64,000 nucleotides of DNA from Advenella sp. FME57 (lineage in GTDB: Bacteria; Pseudomonadota; Gammaproteobacteria; Burkholderiales; Burkholderiaceae_B), in NCBI RefSeq assembly GCF_014897675.1, contig NZ_JABUXU010000010.1:124001-188000 (forward strand), read 5' to 3'. Positions within the stretch are counted from its first letter, which is position 1. Every line of letters starts with the position of its first letter. Made by a program: the position numbers and the translations under genes. Below, one piece after another: positions 55,165 to 64,000 of this stretch. The notes under the pieces were generated by a model. The model was not told the DNA's origin and did no database searches. It saw nothing but the letters and a program-made list of their open reading frames with translations.

Positions 55165-56220
55165 ATGGATTGGGAAGTTGCTTATATGCTGACGGTAGAC
55201 GGGTTGTCGAATGGCGCTGTCTATCTGCTGGCGGGTATCGGACTGGTAATGGTGTTTTCCGTTACCCGGGTCATTTTTGTGCCTTTTGGCGATGTGGCCG
55301 CATTCGCCGCGCTGAGCCTTGCCTCTTTGCAGGCCGGTGTCGTGCCCCCCACTATTGGTCTGGTGATTGTGCTGGCTGTCGTTGCGCTGGCCGTGGAAAT
55401 GGTTAGTCTTGCCCGCACGCACGCGTGGCGTAACATTCCCCGGGCGATTGCCTGCTGGGGTGTGGCGCCGCTGGTGCCGTGTCTGCTCGCCTGGTCGATT
55501 GTCGGACGTACCGATTCGATGCTGATCCAGATAGCCGCCGCAGTACTTCTGGTGACGCCCATTATTCCGCTGATTGCGCGCATTGCATTGCAACCGATTG
55601 CCGATGCCTCATCCCTGATCCTGCTTATTGTCTCGCTGTCCATCCACTTTCTGTTTGTCGGCCTGGGGCTGCTTTTCTTTGGGCCCGAAGGCTTTCGTAC
55701 CGAGTCATTCACAGACCTGGATATCGCTCTGTTCGGCAATTTTACGCTGAGCGGTCAGGTTGCGTTGACCATTGCCGTTGCCATAGTGTTGAGCATTATG
55801 TTCTATCTGTTCTTTGAATTTACTTTAACAGGCAAGGCGCTGCGTGCAACGTCGGTCAATCGGGTGGGCGCGCGCATTGTCGGCATCCGGCCGGTGAAGA
55901 CGGCTACGCTGGTTTATCTTTTCGCGTCCATACTTGCCGGCATGATTGGTGTGCTTATTTCACCTGTCAACACCATCTATTACGATTCCGGTTTTATGCT
56001 GGGTCTTAAGGCATTTGTAGGCGCCATTATCGGCGGCATGGTGAGTTATCCGCTGACCATGGTTGGATCCCTTGCCGTAGGCATCGTAGAGAGTTTTTCT
56101 TCTTTCTGGAATGGAGCACTGAAAGAAGTCATTGTGTTCGGATTGCTGATTCCCGTATTGATGGTTCGTTCGGTGTTGACGGCACATGATGAAGATAGCA
56201 ACGAGGAGATCGACGAATGA
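55165..56220 (+). CDS. ABC permease, LivH-like
   Basis: Inner-membrane permease of 351 residues with about eight to nine helices (GLSNGAVYLLAGIGLVMVFS at the N-terminus, FVGAIIGGMVSYPLTMVGSL later). It belongs to the branched-chain/HAAT permease family and pairs with the membrane half of the next protein. Between residues 75 and 125 it has additional helical content compared with standard LivH (about 290-310 residues). It overlaps the next gene by four bases. Confidence 0.9.
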   Translation: MDWEVAYMLTVDGLSNGAVYLLAGIGLVMVFSVTRVIFVPFGDVAAFAALSLASLQAGVVPPTIGLVIVLAVVALAVEMVSLARTHAWRNIPRAIACWGVAPLVPCLLAWSIVGRTDSMLIQIAAAVLLVTPIIPLIARIALQPIADASSLILLIVSLSIHFLFVGLGLLFFGPEGFRTESFTDLDIALFGNFTLSGQVALTIAVAIVLSIMFYLFFEFTLTGKALRATSVNRVGARIVGIRPVKTATLVYLFASILAGMIGVLISPVNTIYYDSGFMLGLKAFVGAIIGGMVSYPLTMVGSLAVGIVESFSSFWNGALKEVIVFGLLIPVLMVRSVLTAHDEDSNEEIDE

Positions 56221-58016
56221 AAACGTCCCTGCGCAGTATCGTCGTATTTATGTTGGGAACGCTGTTCATTCTGGGATTGCCCTGGTTTCTGGGCAAGTTC
56301 GGCATTTCGCTGATGAACGATATCGGCATTGGCGCCCTGGTCGCTCTCGGCCTGGTTCTGCTGACAGGTGTAGGCGGAGCAACGTCTTTTGGACAGGCGG
56401 CTTTCGTGGGTGTTGCGGCCTATACCACCGCCTATCTGACCACTCACTATGGCCTGTCCGCGTGGACCGGCTTGCTCGCAGCAGTCTTGATTACAGCGTT
56501 GTGCGCGCTGGTCATTGGCTGCATCACACTGCGGTTGGGCGGTCATTTTTTGCCCCTGAGCACGATAGCCTGGGGACTGTCGATTTCACTGTTGTTCGGC
56601 AATATGGACATGCTTGGCCGCAATACCGGTATTACCAATATCCCACCGGTCTCGCTAGGCAACGTTGAGCTTCTCAATCCATTGCAGATGTATTACCTCA
56701 TATGGCTGCTGGTGGGGCTTGCGCTGCTGTTTTCGTATTATTTGCTGCGATCCAGGGCGGGGCGGGTCATCCGCAGTTTACGCGGCGGTTCCGTCCTGCT
56801 GGCCAGTGTGGGCGAAGATGCGTTTGTGATTCGACTCAAATTATTTGTCACTGCTGCCGTATTTGCGGCACTGGCCGGATGGCTTTATGCGCATATGAAC
56901 CGCTTTGTGAGCCCGTCTCCGTTCGATCTGCATGCCAGTATCAATTACCTGCTGATGGCCATTCTGGGAGGTGTCGGTTTTCTGTCGGGGGCGCTGGTGG
57001 GTGCCGCTGGCGTGCTGATCTCGAAAAATTACATCCAGGATATTCTTCCTCTGGTCTCTTCCAGGGGCGGTCAGCTTGAGGCGATTGTGTTCAGTGCGCT
57101 CTTTATCCTGCTTTTGCACTTTGCACGCGGAGGCATTATGTCGTTCGTCGCAAGGTACAAGAGCGTGGGGCAGAAAGTTGCGCAGGTCGATAAAAAACGC
57201 TATCAACCCTCAGGTGAAAAGCCTCTGACCGAAAGGGCTCCGATCGAGGCGGGGACACAAGTGCTGAGCGTGGATGGCGTTGTCCGCCGTTTCGGCGGGC
57301 TTGTTGCGGTAAATAACGTGAGCTTTACCGTATCGGCAGGTGAAATCGTGGGATTGATTGGTCCCAATGGAGCGGGTAAGTCCACCATGTTCAATCTTAT
57401 TACAGGTGTGTTAGGGAAAACGGAAGGGCGAATACACTTTTTGGGCGAGGATGTAACGCATAAATCACAACGACAGATTGCGCGCCTTGGTGTCGCCAGG
57501 ACTTTCCAGCATGTCAAACTGAGGCCAGGTATGAGCGTATTGGACAGTGTTGCGCTTGGCGCCAACATGAGAGGTTCGGCAGGGTTTCTGCGATCGGGTT
57601 TGGGTCTGAATCGCGCCGAGGAAAATCGCATTCTGGATCAAGCTTATAAACAGCTGGTCCGTATTGGTCTGGAAGGTCAGGAGTACACGCCGGCTGGTAA
57701 GCTGCCGCTCGGGCTACAAAGAATACTGGAAATTGCCCGAGCACTGGCATCTGATCCTGTATTGCTGATTTTGGACGAACCGGCGGCCGGTCTGCGAAAG
57801 CACGAAAAGGATGTGCTGGCCACCCTGTTGCGTCAGCTAAAGAAAGCAGGATTAACTATATTGATTGTTGAGCACGATATGGATTTCGTGATGAAACTGG
57901 TCGATCGCCTGGTTGTGATGAATTTCGGCGCCAAGCTGATAGAAGGGCTGCCACAGCAAGTGAGGGCCGATAGAAAAGTACAGGATGCCTATTTAGGGGG
58001 GGCGGCAAATGAATAG
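56217..58016 (+). CDS. Fused ABC permease-ATPase (LivM-LivG-like)
   Basis: 599 residues. Residues 1-310 are a LivM-type permease ([20 protein letters not shown] near residue 46; [20 protein letters not shown] near 245). Residues 345-595 are a LivG-type ATPase with Walker [10 protein letters not shown] near 382-390, signature-region [15 protein letters not shown] near 497 and Walker [12 protein letters not shown] near 518. Permease-ATPase fusions occur in several HAAT importers. The frame is continuous, with a charged linker (residues 315-345). Overlaps the LivF gene by eight bases. Confidence 0.92.
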   Translation: MKTSLRSIVVFMLGTLFILGLPWFLGKFGISLMNDIGIGALVALGLVLLTGVGGATSFGQAAFVGVAAYTTAYLTTHYGLSAWTGLLAAVLITALCALVIGCITLRLGGHFLPLSTIAWGLSISLLFGNMDMLGRNTGITNIPPVSLGNVELLNPLQMYYLIWLLVGLALLFSYYLLRSRAGRVIRSLRGGSVLLASVGEDAFVIRLKLFVTAAVFAALAGWLYAHMNRFVSPSPFDLHASINYLLMAILGGVGFLSGALVGAAGVLISKNYIQDILPLVSSRGGQLEAIVFSALFILLLHFARGGIMSFVARYKSVGQKVAQVDKKRYQPSGEKPLTERAPIEAGTQVLSVDGVVRRFGGLVAVNNVSFTVSAGEIVGLIGPNGAGKSTMFNLITGVLGKTEGRIHFLGEDVTHKSQRQIARLGVARTFQHVKLRPGMSVLDSVALGANMRGSAGFLRSGLGLNRAEENRILDQAYKQLVRIGLEGQEYTPAGKLPLGLQRILEIARALASDPVLLILDEPAAGLRKHEKDVLATLLRQLKKAGLTILIVEHDMDFVMKLVDRLVVMNFGAKLIEGLPQQVRADRKVQDAYLGGAANE

Positions 58017-58731
58017 CATGCTGAATGTATCGGGATTGAGTGTTTCCTACGGACATGTGCAGGCAGTTAGAAATGTCTCGCTACAAGTGCCGGTTGGCAG
58101 CATCGTGTCTGTAATCGGGCCGAACGGCGCCGGCAAGACAACGCTGTTGTCGGCCCTGATGGGGCTACGCCCGTCGCAAGGCGCCGTGACCTATGAAGGT
58201 ATTGATCTGCAACACATCGATGTGGAGAGCCGTGTTGAACAAGGCATTTGTCTGGTGCCGGAGCAGCGCGAACTGTTCGGGCAAATGAGTGTCTATGAGA
58301 ATTTGTTGTTGGGCGCTTATGCGAAACGCGCTGATAAGACGGGGGTGCGCCTGCGTCTGGATAACGTCTACGCCCGTTTTCCACGACTGCATGAGAGAAA
58401 AAAACAAAAGGCATACACGCTTTCGGGTGGTGAGCGGCAAATGCTGGCCCTGGGCAGGGCCCTCATGTCTTCTCCCAAACTATTGATGTTGGACGAACCC
58501 AGCCTGGGTCTGGCGCCACTCATTGTTCAGGATATTTTGCGAATGGTCGCCAGGCTGCGTGATGATGGCGTGTCGGTGTTGCTTGTTGAACAGAATGCCC
58601 GCGCTGCACTGCAGATCTCGGACTTCGGCTATGTGTTGGAAACCGGCGAGATTGCACTGCAAGGTGCGGCTGCGCAACTGCTTGATGACCCCCGAGTCAT
58701 TCAGCTTTACTTGGGTGGCGGGCAGCAGTAG
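58009..58731 (+). CDS. ABC ATPase, LivF-like
   Basis: Second ATPase of the importer, 240 residues. Walker [17 protein letters not shown] is near residues 37-52, signature [16 protein letters not shown] near 140-155 and Walker [15 protein letters not shown] follows. The start could also be the Met three codons later. It ends the 15-gene operon; the folA gene converges from the other strand with only 19 bases between, and no terminator hairpin was seen in that gap. Confidence 0.93.
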   Translation: MNSMLNVSGLSVSYGHVQAVRNVSLQVPVGSIVSVIGPNGAGKTTLLSALMGLRPSQGAVTYEGIDLQHIDVESRVEQGICLVPEQRELFGQMSVYENLLLGAYAKRADKTGVRLRLDNVYARFPRLHERKKQKAYTLSGGERQMLALGRALMSSPKLLMLDEPSLGLAPLIVQDILRMVARLRDDGVSVLLVEQNARAALQISDFGYVLETGEIALQGAAAQLLDDPRVIQLYLGGGQQ

Positions 58732-58750
58732 CAGCCCAGCCAGGGCAATA

Positions 58751-59275
58751 TCACGGAATGCTGACCTTGTTTTTTTGCAGGTCTTTCGCAATACGTTCAT
58801 AAACAACGTAATCGTAGTTCATGCCGTTTTCTTCGGGTTGGGCATCGCGAGATGTTTCACGCCACAGTTTTTCATCCAGGTCGGGGAAAAAGGCATCGCC
58901 ATCGACAAACTGATGAATTTCAGTTGCCATGACCTGCTGGGATTTTTCAATGGCCTGGGCGTAAATCTGTTCTCCACCGATAACGAACGCCGTATCACTT
59001 TGCTCGAACGCCAGGGAGATGGCGGTGTCCAGCGAATTGACCACATCGGCACCCTCGGCGCTCAAATCCTGCTGGCGGGTAATAACGATATTGCGCCTGC
59101 CCGGCAGGGGGCGCCCGATAGACTCCCAGGTCTTGCGACCCATGATGATGGGCTTGCCCATGGTGAGGGTTTTGAAGCGTTTCAGGTCGCCCGGCAGATG
59201 CCAGGGCAGGGTGTTGTTCACGCCGATGGCTCGGTTTTCGATGGCATAGGCAACAAGAATAATCAGTGAAGGCAT
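58751..59275 (-). CDS. folA: Dihydrofolate reductase
   Basis: NADPH-dependent reduction of dihydrofolate to tetrahydrofolate; cytoplasmic, 174 residues. Landmarks: AIGVNNTLPWHLPGDLKRFK with the catalytic Asp near residue 30, MGKPIIMGRKTWESIGRPLP and VIGGEQIYAQAI. It lies 64 bases after thyA on the same strand and recycles the dihydrofolate ThyA produces. Trimethoprim target. The final gene of an osmC-thyA-folA run. Confidence 0.97.
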   Translation of the reverse strand: MPSLIILVAYAIENRAIGVNNTLPWHLPGDLKRFKTLTMGKPIIMGRKTWESIGRPLPGRRNIVITRQQDLSAEGADVVNSLDTAISLAFEQSDTAFVIGGEQIYAQAIEKSQQVMATEIHQFVDGDAFFPDLDEKLWRETSRDAQPEENGMNYDYVVYERIAKDLQKNKVSIP

Positions 59276-59339
59276 GTCGGTTCCTGTTATATGGTGCGCA
59301 GGCGGGCAAGTGACGCAGGCTACGTCTGAGCTGGCAGGG

Positions 59340-60137
59340 TCAGACTGCTACCGGCGCCTTGATATGCGGATGAAACTGGTAATCGGCAATTTCGAAATCT
59401 TCATATTCATAGCCGAAAATGGAGTCGGGTTTGCGATGAATGATCAGCCGTGGAAAGGGGTATGGCGTACGTGATAATTGCAGTTGTGCCTGCTCGATAT
59501 GATTGCTGTACAAATGGCAGTCGCCGCCGGTCCAGATGAAGTCGCCTGGCTCAAGATTGCATTGTTGTGCGACCATATGCGTAAGCAGCGCATAGCTGGC
59601 GATATTGAACGGCACGCCCAGGAAGATGTCGGCGCTGCGCTGGTACAGCTGGCAGGACAGTTTGCCATCGGCCACGTAGAACTGGAAGAACGCATGGCAA
59701 GGGGGCAGTTTCATTTGCCCGATGTCGGCCACGTTCCAGGCCGAGACGATCAGCCGGCGAGAATCCGGATTGGATTTGATTTGCTCAATGACCTGGCTGA
59801 TCTGGTCGATGTGGCCGCCATCCGGCTTGGGCCAGGAGCGCCACTGCACACCGTAAACCGGCCCCAGGTTGCCCTGGGCATCGGCCCATTCATCCCAGAT
59901 GGTGACGCCGCGTTCCTGCAGCCAGCGCACGTTCGAGTCTCCGCGCAAAAACCACAGCAGCTCAATGAAAATGCTTTTGGTGTGTAGCTTCTTGGTAGTG
60001 ACCAGAGGAAAGCCCTCGGCCAGGTTAAAGCGCATCTGATGACCGAATACCGAGCGGGTGCCGGTTCCGGTGCGGTCTGTCTTGGCTACGCCATGCTCCA
60101 TTACATGGCGCATGAATGCTTCATACTGCTGGTTCAT
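59340..60137 (-). CDS. thyA: Thymidylate synthase
   Basis: Makes dTMP from dUMP using methylene-tetrahydrofolate. 265 residues, the usual E. coli-type length. The catalytic Cys is in the [12 protein letters not shown] motif near residue 147; other landmarks are [16 protein letters not shown] at the N-terminus, RRLIVSAWN and the C-terminal ending IKAPVAV that closes the active site. It begins two bases after the OsmC gene. dcd (window position 19690) supplies dUMP upstream in the same pathway. Confidence 0.97.
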   Translation of the reverse strand: MNQQYEAFMRHVMEHGVAKTDRTGTGTRSVFGHQMRFNLAEGFPLVTTKKLHTKSIFIELLWFLRGDSNVRWLQERGVTIWDEWADAQGNLGPVYGVQWRSWPKPDGGHIDQISQVIEQIKSNPDSRRLIVSAWNVADIGQMKLPPCHAFFQFYVADGKLSCQLYQRSADIFLGVPFNIASYALLTHMVAQQCNLEPGDFIWTGGDCHLYSNHIEQAQLQLSRTPYPFPRLIIHRKPDSIFGYEYEDFEIADYQFHPHIKAPVAV

Positions 60138-60139
60138 CT

Positions 60140-60562
60140 TTATGCCTCGGCGATCACATAAGCGTGGGTAATGGTTGCTGACTTTTCCAGCATGGCAACG
60201 GCAGAACAGTACTTTTCGTGAGACAGGCTGACGGCCCGCTCCACCGCTTTTTCAGGCAGGTTCTTGCCGGTGACGGTGAAGACGAAATGGATTTTGGTAA
60301 AAATCTTGGGATCGGTCTCGGCACGCTCGCCCTGTACCGTTACCTGGCAGCGGGAAACCTGGTGCCGGCCGCGTTTAAGAATGAGCACGATGTCATAGGC
60401 TGAGCAGCCTCCGGCGCTCACCAGCATCATCTCCATGGGGCGGGGAGCCAGATTGTTGCCGCCGCCTTCAGGCGCGCCATCCATGGCAACGGTGTGTCCG
60501 CTGCCGGTTGTGGCAACGAACAGCATGCCTTCGGGGCCATTCCATTCGATATTGCATTCCAT
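60140..60562 (-). CDS. OsmC-family peroxiredoxin-like protein
   Basis: Small cytoplasmic protein of 140 residues in the OsmC/YhfA family, which reduces organic hydroperoxides through two Cys residues. One Cys is in [14 protein letters not shown] near residue 53, the other in [11 protein letters not shown] near 118. ATG at 60562 (MECNIEW) has an AGGAAA ribosome binding site, while the longer start at 60577 has none. It is two bases upstream of thyA, implying co-transcription. YhfA-type proteins have no well-defined physiological substrate. Confidence 0.9.
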   Translation of the reverse strand: MECNIEWNGPEGMLFVATTGSGHTVAMDGAPEGGGNNLAPRPMEMMLVSAGGCSAYDIVLILKRGRHQVSRCQVTVQGERAETDPKIFTKIHFVFTVTGKNLPEKAVERAVSLSHEKYCSAVAMLEKSATITHAYVIAEA

Positions 60563-60704
60563 GATTGTTTCCTGCATTAAATCAAAATCAAATCATAACC
60601 CATTGCTACAATAGACGATCGGGCAGACTCCCGCGGGTTACCAAATCGACCGCCGGCGGCGCCTGCTCCGTTCTTTTCCTGTCCTTTCCAAAACAGGCTG
60701 ACTT

Positions 60705-61382
60705 ATGACCGAAAAAGCTATTGTTGTACGTGAATTTGATCGTCGTTATTCGCTTGCCGACCGGGTGCTGGCAGAAATCGGGACTGCGCTCGAAGTGCTC
60801 TCGGGCGCTTCGCGTGCTTCGCGCCCCAATCCTGCGGGCTCGCACATGGCAGCCAGCGCACCGGATCTGAGCCAGGCCGAAGCCAGGCATGCAGCCGGCC
60901 TGATGCGTGTCAATCATGTCGGAGAAGTATGCGCCCAGGCCTTGTACCGCGGGCAGGCGCTTATGTGCAAGGAAACGTCGGTGCGCAAGGTGTTCGAGAC
61001 GGCTGCGCAGGAAGAGGTGGATCATCTTTCCTGGTGCCGCGATCGTATTCGTGAACTCAACAGCCATACCAGCCTGCTCAATCCCCTATGGTATGCGGGC
61101 TCTTTCGGGCTGGGGGTGCTGGCCAGTGCCGCCGGTCGCGAACGTAACCTGGGTTTCATGGCCGAGACGGAGCGCCAGGTGGAAGCGCATCTGGAGCGTC
61201 ACCTGAGCGATCTGCCCGCGCAGGACAGCCGCTCGCGGGCCATTGTCCAGCAGATGAAGGAAGATGAGGTCCATCATCGTGAAACTGCGCAACAGCACGG
61301 CGGCACGCCATTGCCGTTACCGGTGCGTGGCATCATGACCGCCATGTCCAAAGTCATGACAACGCTGGCATATCGCGTCTGA
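60705..61382 (+). CDS. coq7: Ubiquinone biosynthesis hydroxylase Coq7 (demethoxyubiquinone hydroxylase)
   Basis: Membrane-associated di-iron monooxygenase of 225 residues, adding the last ring hydroxyl in ubiquinone synthesis. Iron ligands sit in repeated E...ExxH motifs: MRVNHVGEVCAQALY, AAQEEVDHLSW, ERQVEAHLERH and MKEDEVHHRETA. It is divergent from the osmC-thyA-folA run across a 142-base spacer. Followed by a 1.1-kb gene-free stretch. Confidence 0.95.
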   Translation: MTEKAIVVREFDRRYSLADRVLAEIGTALEVLSGASRASRPNPAGSHMAASAPDLSQAEARHAAGLMRVNHVGEVCAQALYRGQALMCKETSVRKVFETAAQEEVDHLSWCRDRIRELNSHTSLLNPLWYAGSFGLGVLASAAGRERNLGFMAETERQVEAHLERHLSDLPAQDSRSRAIVQQMKEDEVHHRETAQQHGGTPLPLPVRGIMTAMSKVMTTLAYRV

Positions 61383-61755
61383 AGCTCGCGTCTGAGATTC
61401 CTGCGCCCCAGCCTTGCCTCTCGCAGTGCAACGCAGGCAGGATGATCCTGCCGGGGCTTGCGAGACGCTTCGCGCAGGACCCCTGATCGCCCTTGATGCC
61501 GGCGCCATATCTGTCCGGCAGGGTGGTGGCGACCTTGGGATGTCCTCCCTGTTTACGCTGATTTATGGTCGAATGTTGTGAAAACACCACGACATGCCTG
61601 CCTGCTTTGTTTTTTTTCACCTGCCAGGGCGTAAAATATCCAGACATACCCGCACACCAGCGTAATTACCTATGGACATGTGTGTGGGCTGTGTCGGTTT
61701 TGAAACAGATTGAAGTAAATTGGGAGCGAATTCAAACGCTTGACTGATAATTTTC

Positions 61756-61784
61756 TTGCATCGCACAAAAAAAAGCAGTACTAT
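61756..61784 (+). promoter_or_regulatory. Sigma-70-like promoter of the candidate small RNA
   Basis: TTGCAT (61756-61761), exactly 17 bases, then TACTAT (61779-61784). A further TTGACT lies at 61740. Expected transcript start near 61791. Confidence 0.6.
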
Positions 61785-61790
61785 CTGTTT

Positions 61791-62039
61791 AACGGATGAC
61801 GAAATGGTTTTTCGGAAATTCGCAGTAAGCAGTGACAGCAGTTCTGCAGTTCGCCACATTCAAGAATAAGCGTTGGCGCCACAGTAACAGCTAGCATTGC
61901 CCGCAATAAGAAAAGGTTGTTTGCTTCTTAATTGCCTGCTGCTTGAGTTTCTCGCCTATTTGTCTTGCCAAGGTTGTCTCCTCCACCCTCCTCCTTTGGT
62001 GGATTTAGCCCAAGATCGCAAGGTCTTGGGCTTTTTTTT
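61791..62039 (+). ncRNA. Candidate small RNA (about 250 nt) with anti-Shine-Dalgarno-like loop
   Basis: Bounded by the promoter at 61756-61784 and the terminator at 62007-62039. Near the 3' end, TCCACC (61982-61987) and GGTGGA (61998-62003) form a stem that displays the loop CTCCTCCTTT, complementary to ribosome binding sites; another CTCCTCC precedes it. A structured 3' end with a CU-rich loop next to a terminator is typical of trans-acting small RNAs, and exposed CCUCC loops are known in alphaproteobacterial families. It could instead be a leader of the polysaccharide locus, ended 460 bases before the first gene. No family recognised. Confidence 0.45.
62007..62039 (+). terminator. Rho-independent terminator
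   Basis: AGCCCAAGA (62007-62015) pairs perfectly with TCTTGGGCT (62024-62032) around an eight-base loop and runs into eight T (62032-62039). On the minus strand there is no T tract, so it acts on plus-strand transcripts. Confidence 0.92.
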
Positions 62040-62500
62040 GTCCGCGAGTCCTGTATTTGGACGGCAAAGCGCAGGATATTGGCTAAGCCAAGGCCGACCG
62101 GTGCGCCCCGGGCAGGGTGGGCGCTGGGCCAGAGCAAGATAAGGGTCTGGTCAGGACTGGGCGCTAGGTCAAAGCGCGGTCAGGCAGGAGGGGCGCAAGC
62201 GGCGGACCAGGGTCGTCGTTTGAGCCAAAGCCCGTGGCTGTTGATCTCGGATGTGGTTCTTTCCTGGATCCATAAGGTTGCCCATTCATTTTGGGATTGG
62301 CCCGGGTCGATAAGCCTGACCAGCGATTTGTTCGGTCGATTCGCGCTGTCGACCTGCCCATTGACATCGATCCTGGCCTTGATCTTGCGCGTGACCTTAC
62401 ACTTGAAGCGCCAGCCCTCAAGTGAGCTAAATTTGTCATAATGTGACGGACGGCATTTTTAATGCAGATTAATTATTAAAATTGCCGAATATGAAATGTT

Positions 62501-63703
62501 ATGCCGTTTGTTTCAAACCGGATAGCGCCCGGTCGCTCCGAGTTACTATTGTCGCTTGTTAAGTATTTGCATTCTGGATCGACTTTGACATTTCCCTGGC
62601 AATATCTCTATATCAGCGTTGTCGCCTTTATGGTCGGCGGGCTTATTGTTTTTTCCGAAAGATGGCATGGCCGCTACACCGGCGACTATGATCTGAACAA
62701 ACCGCAAGCATCCCACAAAAAATCCACGCCTCGTATTGGCGGGCTGGCGGTGTTTGCCGGTACCCTGGCCGGGCTGCTGGTGCTGGGCCGGCCCGACAAC
62801 ATGACGCTCAACTGGCTATGGCCCGCTTTATTTGTGGCTTCGATGCCGGTATTTGTGGCCGGCCTTCTCGAAGACATTACCAAGGACATTGGCGCGGGCA
62901 AGCGCCTGCTGGCCGCGTTCCTGTCTGCCGCTATTGCCTGGTGGTTTTTTGGCGGAGTCAGCCGCGTCAGCATTGACGCTTTCAATTACATTCTGGGCTT
63001 CTGGCCGGTTTCGCTGATCTTTACTGTGGTTGCCGTAGGCGGATGTACCCACGCGCTCAATATTGTGGATGGCATGAATGGCCTGGCCGGCATGGTGGCC
63101 ATGCTGATGGCGACCTCAATTGCCTTGGTGGCGTACCAGGTGGATGACCTGGCCATTTTTGCCATTGCCCTCGCCATGGCTTCGTCCATCATCGGCTTTT
63201 TCGTCTGGAATTTTCCTTACGGACGGGTGTTCCTGGGTGACGGTGGCGCCTACTTTATCGGCTTCATGCTTGCCGAACTGGCGGTGTTGCTGGTGGTGCG
63301 CAACCCTTCGGTCTCGCCCTTCTATGCGCTGGCCGTGCTGTTTTATCCCGTATTCGAAACGCTTTTTTCAATCTGGCGCCGCCGCTTCAAGCGTGGCGTG
63401 CCGGTAGACCAGCCCGATGCGCTGCATCTGCACCAGCTTATTTTTCGCCGCCTGGTTCGTGTCACGTTCAATCGCAGGGGGCAGGGCATGGTGCCGGTCA
63501 TGTGCAACGCCCTGACATCTCCATACTTGTGGGTACTGACGCTGATCGGGCTGATTCCGGCAACCTATTACTGGGACAATCCGATCGCATTGTGTATCAG
63601 TATGCTGGTATTTGCATCTGTGTATATCTGGCTCTATTCACGCCTGGTGGCATGGCGCTGCCCGCGCTGGCTGCTGCTGCCGTCGGTGTCGCGCCGTCGC
63701 TGA
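62501..63703 (+). CDS. Undecaprenyl-phosphate sugar-1-phosphate transferase (WecA/MraY family)
   Basis: Polytopic membrane enzyme of 400 residues with about ten or eleven helices. It transfers a sugar-1-phosphate, usually HexNAc, onto undecaprenyl phosphate to start O-antigen or similar glycans. Family landmarks: SHKKSTPRIGGLAVFAGTLA near residue 73, HALNIVDGMNGLAGMVAM with the catalytic Asp near 188, GRVFLGDGGAYFIGFMLA near 245, and a cytoplasmic DALHLHQLIFRRLVR loop near 307. The WecA-like subgroup is favoured over MraY by the N-terminus and the HxH-type loop. The start at 62501 has only a weak ribosome binding site. Followed by a UDP-sugar dehydrogenase. Confidence 0.9.
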   Translation: MPFVSNRIAPGRSELLLSLVKYLHSGSTLTFPWQYLYISVVAFMVGGLIVFSERWHGRYTGDYDLNKPQASHKKSTPRIGGLAVFAGTLAGLLVLGRPDNMTLNWLWPALFVASMPVFVAGLLEDITKDIGAGKRLLAAFLSAAIAWWFFGGVSRVSIDAFNYILGFWPVSLIFTVVAVGGCTHALNIVDGMNGLAGMVAMLMATSIALVAYQVDDLAIFAIALAMASSIIGFFVWNFPYGRVFLGDGGAYFIGFMLAELAVLLVVRNPSVSPFYALAVLFYPVFETLFSIWRRRFKRGVPVDQPDALHLHQLIFRRLVRVTFNRRGQGMVPVMCNALTSPYLWVLTLIGLIPATYYWDNPIALCISMLVFASVYIWLYSRLVAWRCPRWLLLPSVSRRR

Positions 63704-63843
63704 CCGCATCCGGCAGTTTGCTTTGTTTCATTCCGGTAATACATGCGTGTCGCATCTTCGTCCGTGCTTATCCGGAACTTGTTAAAATTGACGCTTGAAA
63801 TACGTTCCATCACATCTATTTGAATAGCCTTCTGGAGAACTAC

Positions 63844-64000
63844 GTGCAACTTGGCGATATAAAATTAGCAATTGTCGGACTTGGATATGTCGGGCTGCCT
63901 CTGGCGGTGGAATTCGGCAAAAAGCGCAGTGTGCTTGGTTTTGATATCAATCAGAAGCGTATCAAAGACTTGCAGGGCGGTGTGGACCACACGCTGGAAG
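63844..64000 (+). CDS. UDP-sugar dehydrogenase, N-terminal part (WbpO/TviB-like; cut by window edge)
   Basis: Partial NAD-dependent nucleotide-sugar dehydrogenase, 52 residues in the window. GTG at 63844 follows GGAGA. The N-terminus DIKLAIVGLGYVGLPLAVEF contains the Rossmann GxGxxG motif, and VLGFDINQKRIKDLQGGVD is typical of the Vi-polysaccharide TviB/WbpO subgroup that oxidises UDP-HexNAc at C6. With the WecA-like transferase it marks the start of a surface-polysaccharide locus continuing past the window. Confidence 0.88.
   Translation, partial: MQLGDIKLAIVGLGYVGLPLAVEFGKKRSVLGFDINQKRIKDLQGGVDHTLE

Larger units (their letters stand above)
61383..62500. other. Long gene-free region with candidate small RNA or leader
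   Basis: About 1.1 kb without a supported protein gene. 61383-61740: nothing recognised. 61756-62039: a sigma-70-like promoter, a hairpin with a CU-rich loop and a strong terminator, together a candidate non-coding RNA. 62040-62400: GC-rich, with a long open frame on plus (61965-62441) that crosses the terminator and has no ribosome binding site; not called. 62420-62500: AT-rich, with a GCATT/AATGC hairpin, probably the promoter of the polysaccharide locus. Confidence 0.6.

Noticed and set aside
39609-58731. iac-type IAA pathway (flavin monooxygenase IacA, IacB and catechol ending)
   Set aside because: No IacA-like acyl-CoA-dehydrogenase-type oxygenase or catechol-forming genes were found; the gene content matches the iad/isatin type instead.
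61965-62441. 158-codon open frame on plus
   Set aside because: Runs straight through a strong terminator, lacks a ribosome binding site and has low-complexity Arg/Ser/Gly-rich content.
1-64000. Insertion sequences, integrases, prophage or tRNA attachment sites
   Set aside because: No transposase, integrase or phage protein among the real genes, no tRNA gene, and no matching terminal inverted repeats were seen.

Overview
The window looks like a chromosomal stretch from a GC-rich betaproteobacterium of the Burkholderiales, most likely Alcaligenaceae (Advenella/Achromobacter/Bordetella-like). That placement is an inference from protein content and gene order (metG, apbC, tamAB, dcd, a large Orn/Lys/Arg decarboxylase, gcvTHP, coq7, osmC-thyA-folA). 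No rRNA, tRNA, insertion sequence, prophage or CRISPR array was found.

Layout. 1-493: start of metG (minus, cut by the window edge). 494-9943: an accessory block with a two-gene chromate transporter, an MFS exporter, a LysR regulator, an Old-Yellow-Enzyme reductase, a DoxX/DUF1097/SDR operon with a divergent LysR gene, and a small membrane protein next to odd 18-bp-periodic DNA. 10346-23747: housekeeping genes apbC, tamA, an exceptionally long tamB with three internal repeats, dcd, an amino-acid decarboxylase and an HI0933-type flavoprotein. 23961-24293: an orphan GrlR-like protein. 24876-29710: glycine riboswitch, gcvT, gcvH, gcvP and a strong terminator. 29861-36719 (minus): an RpiR-regulated operon with a Ugp-like ABC importer, a HAD phosphatase and a PHP-domain hydrolase. 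37007-39475: a large MscS channel.

39609-58731 is the most interesting part: a MarR gene divergent from 15 tightly packed genes. They encode an IorA/IorB-type 2-oxoacid oxidoreductase, a VanB-type reductase, a two-subunit Rieske dioxygenase, an acyl-CoA ligase, a thiolase-like protein without the usual nucleophile, a DUF35 protein fused to a degenerate SDR, an isatin-hydrolase-like enzyme, an SDR and a branched-chain-amino-acid-type ABC importer with two binding proteins. It resembles the iad type of indole-3-acetic acid (auxin) catabolic operon known from Variovorax and related clusters. The content suggests this route: IAA is oxygenated to dioxindole-3-acetate, activated to the CoA ester, cleaved by a retro-aldol step to isatin plus acetyl-CoA, hydrolysed to isatinate, then oxidatively decarboxylated to anthraniloyl-CoA or anthranilate. 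The steps after oxygenation are inference.

58751-60562 (minus) is osmC-thyA-folA; coq7 follows on plus. A 1.1-kb gap then holds a promoter, a CU-rich hairpin loop and a strong terminator, together a candidate small RNA. The window ends in the first genes of a surface-polysaccharide locus (WecA-like transferase, UDP-sugar dehydrogenase).
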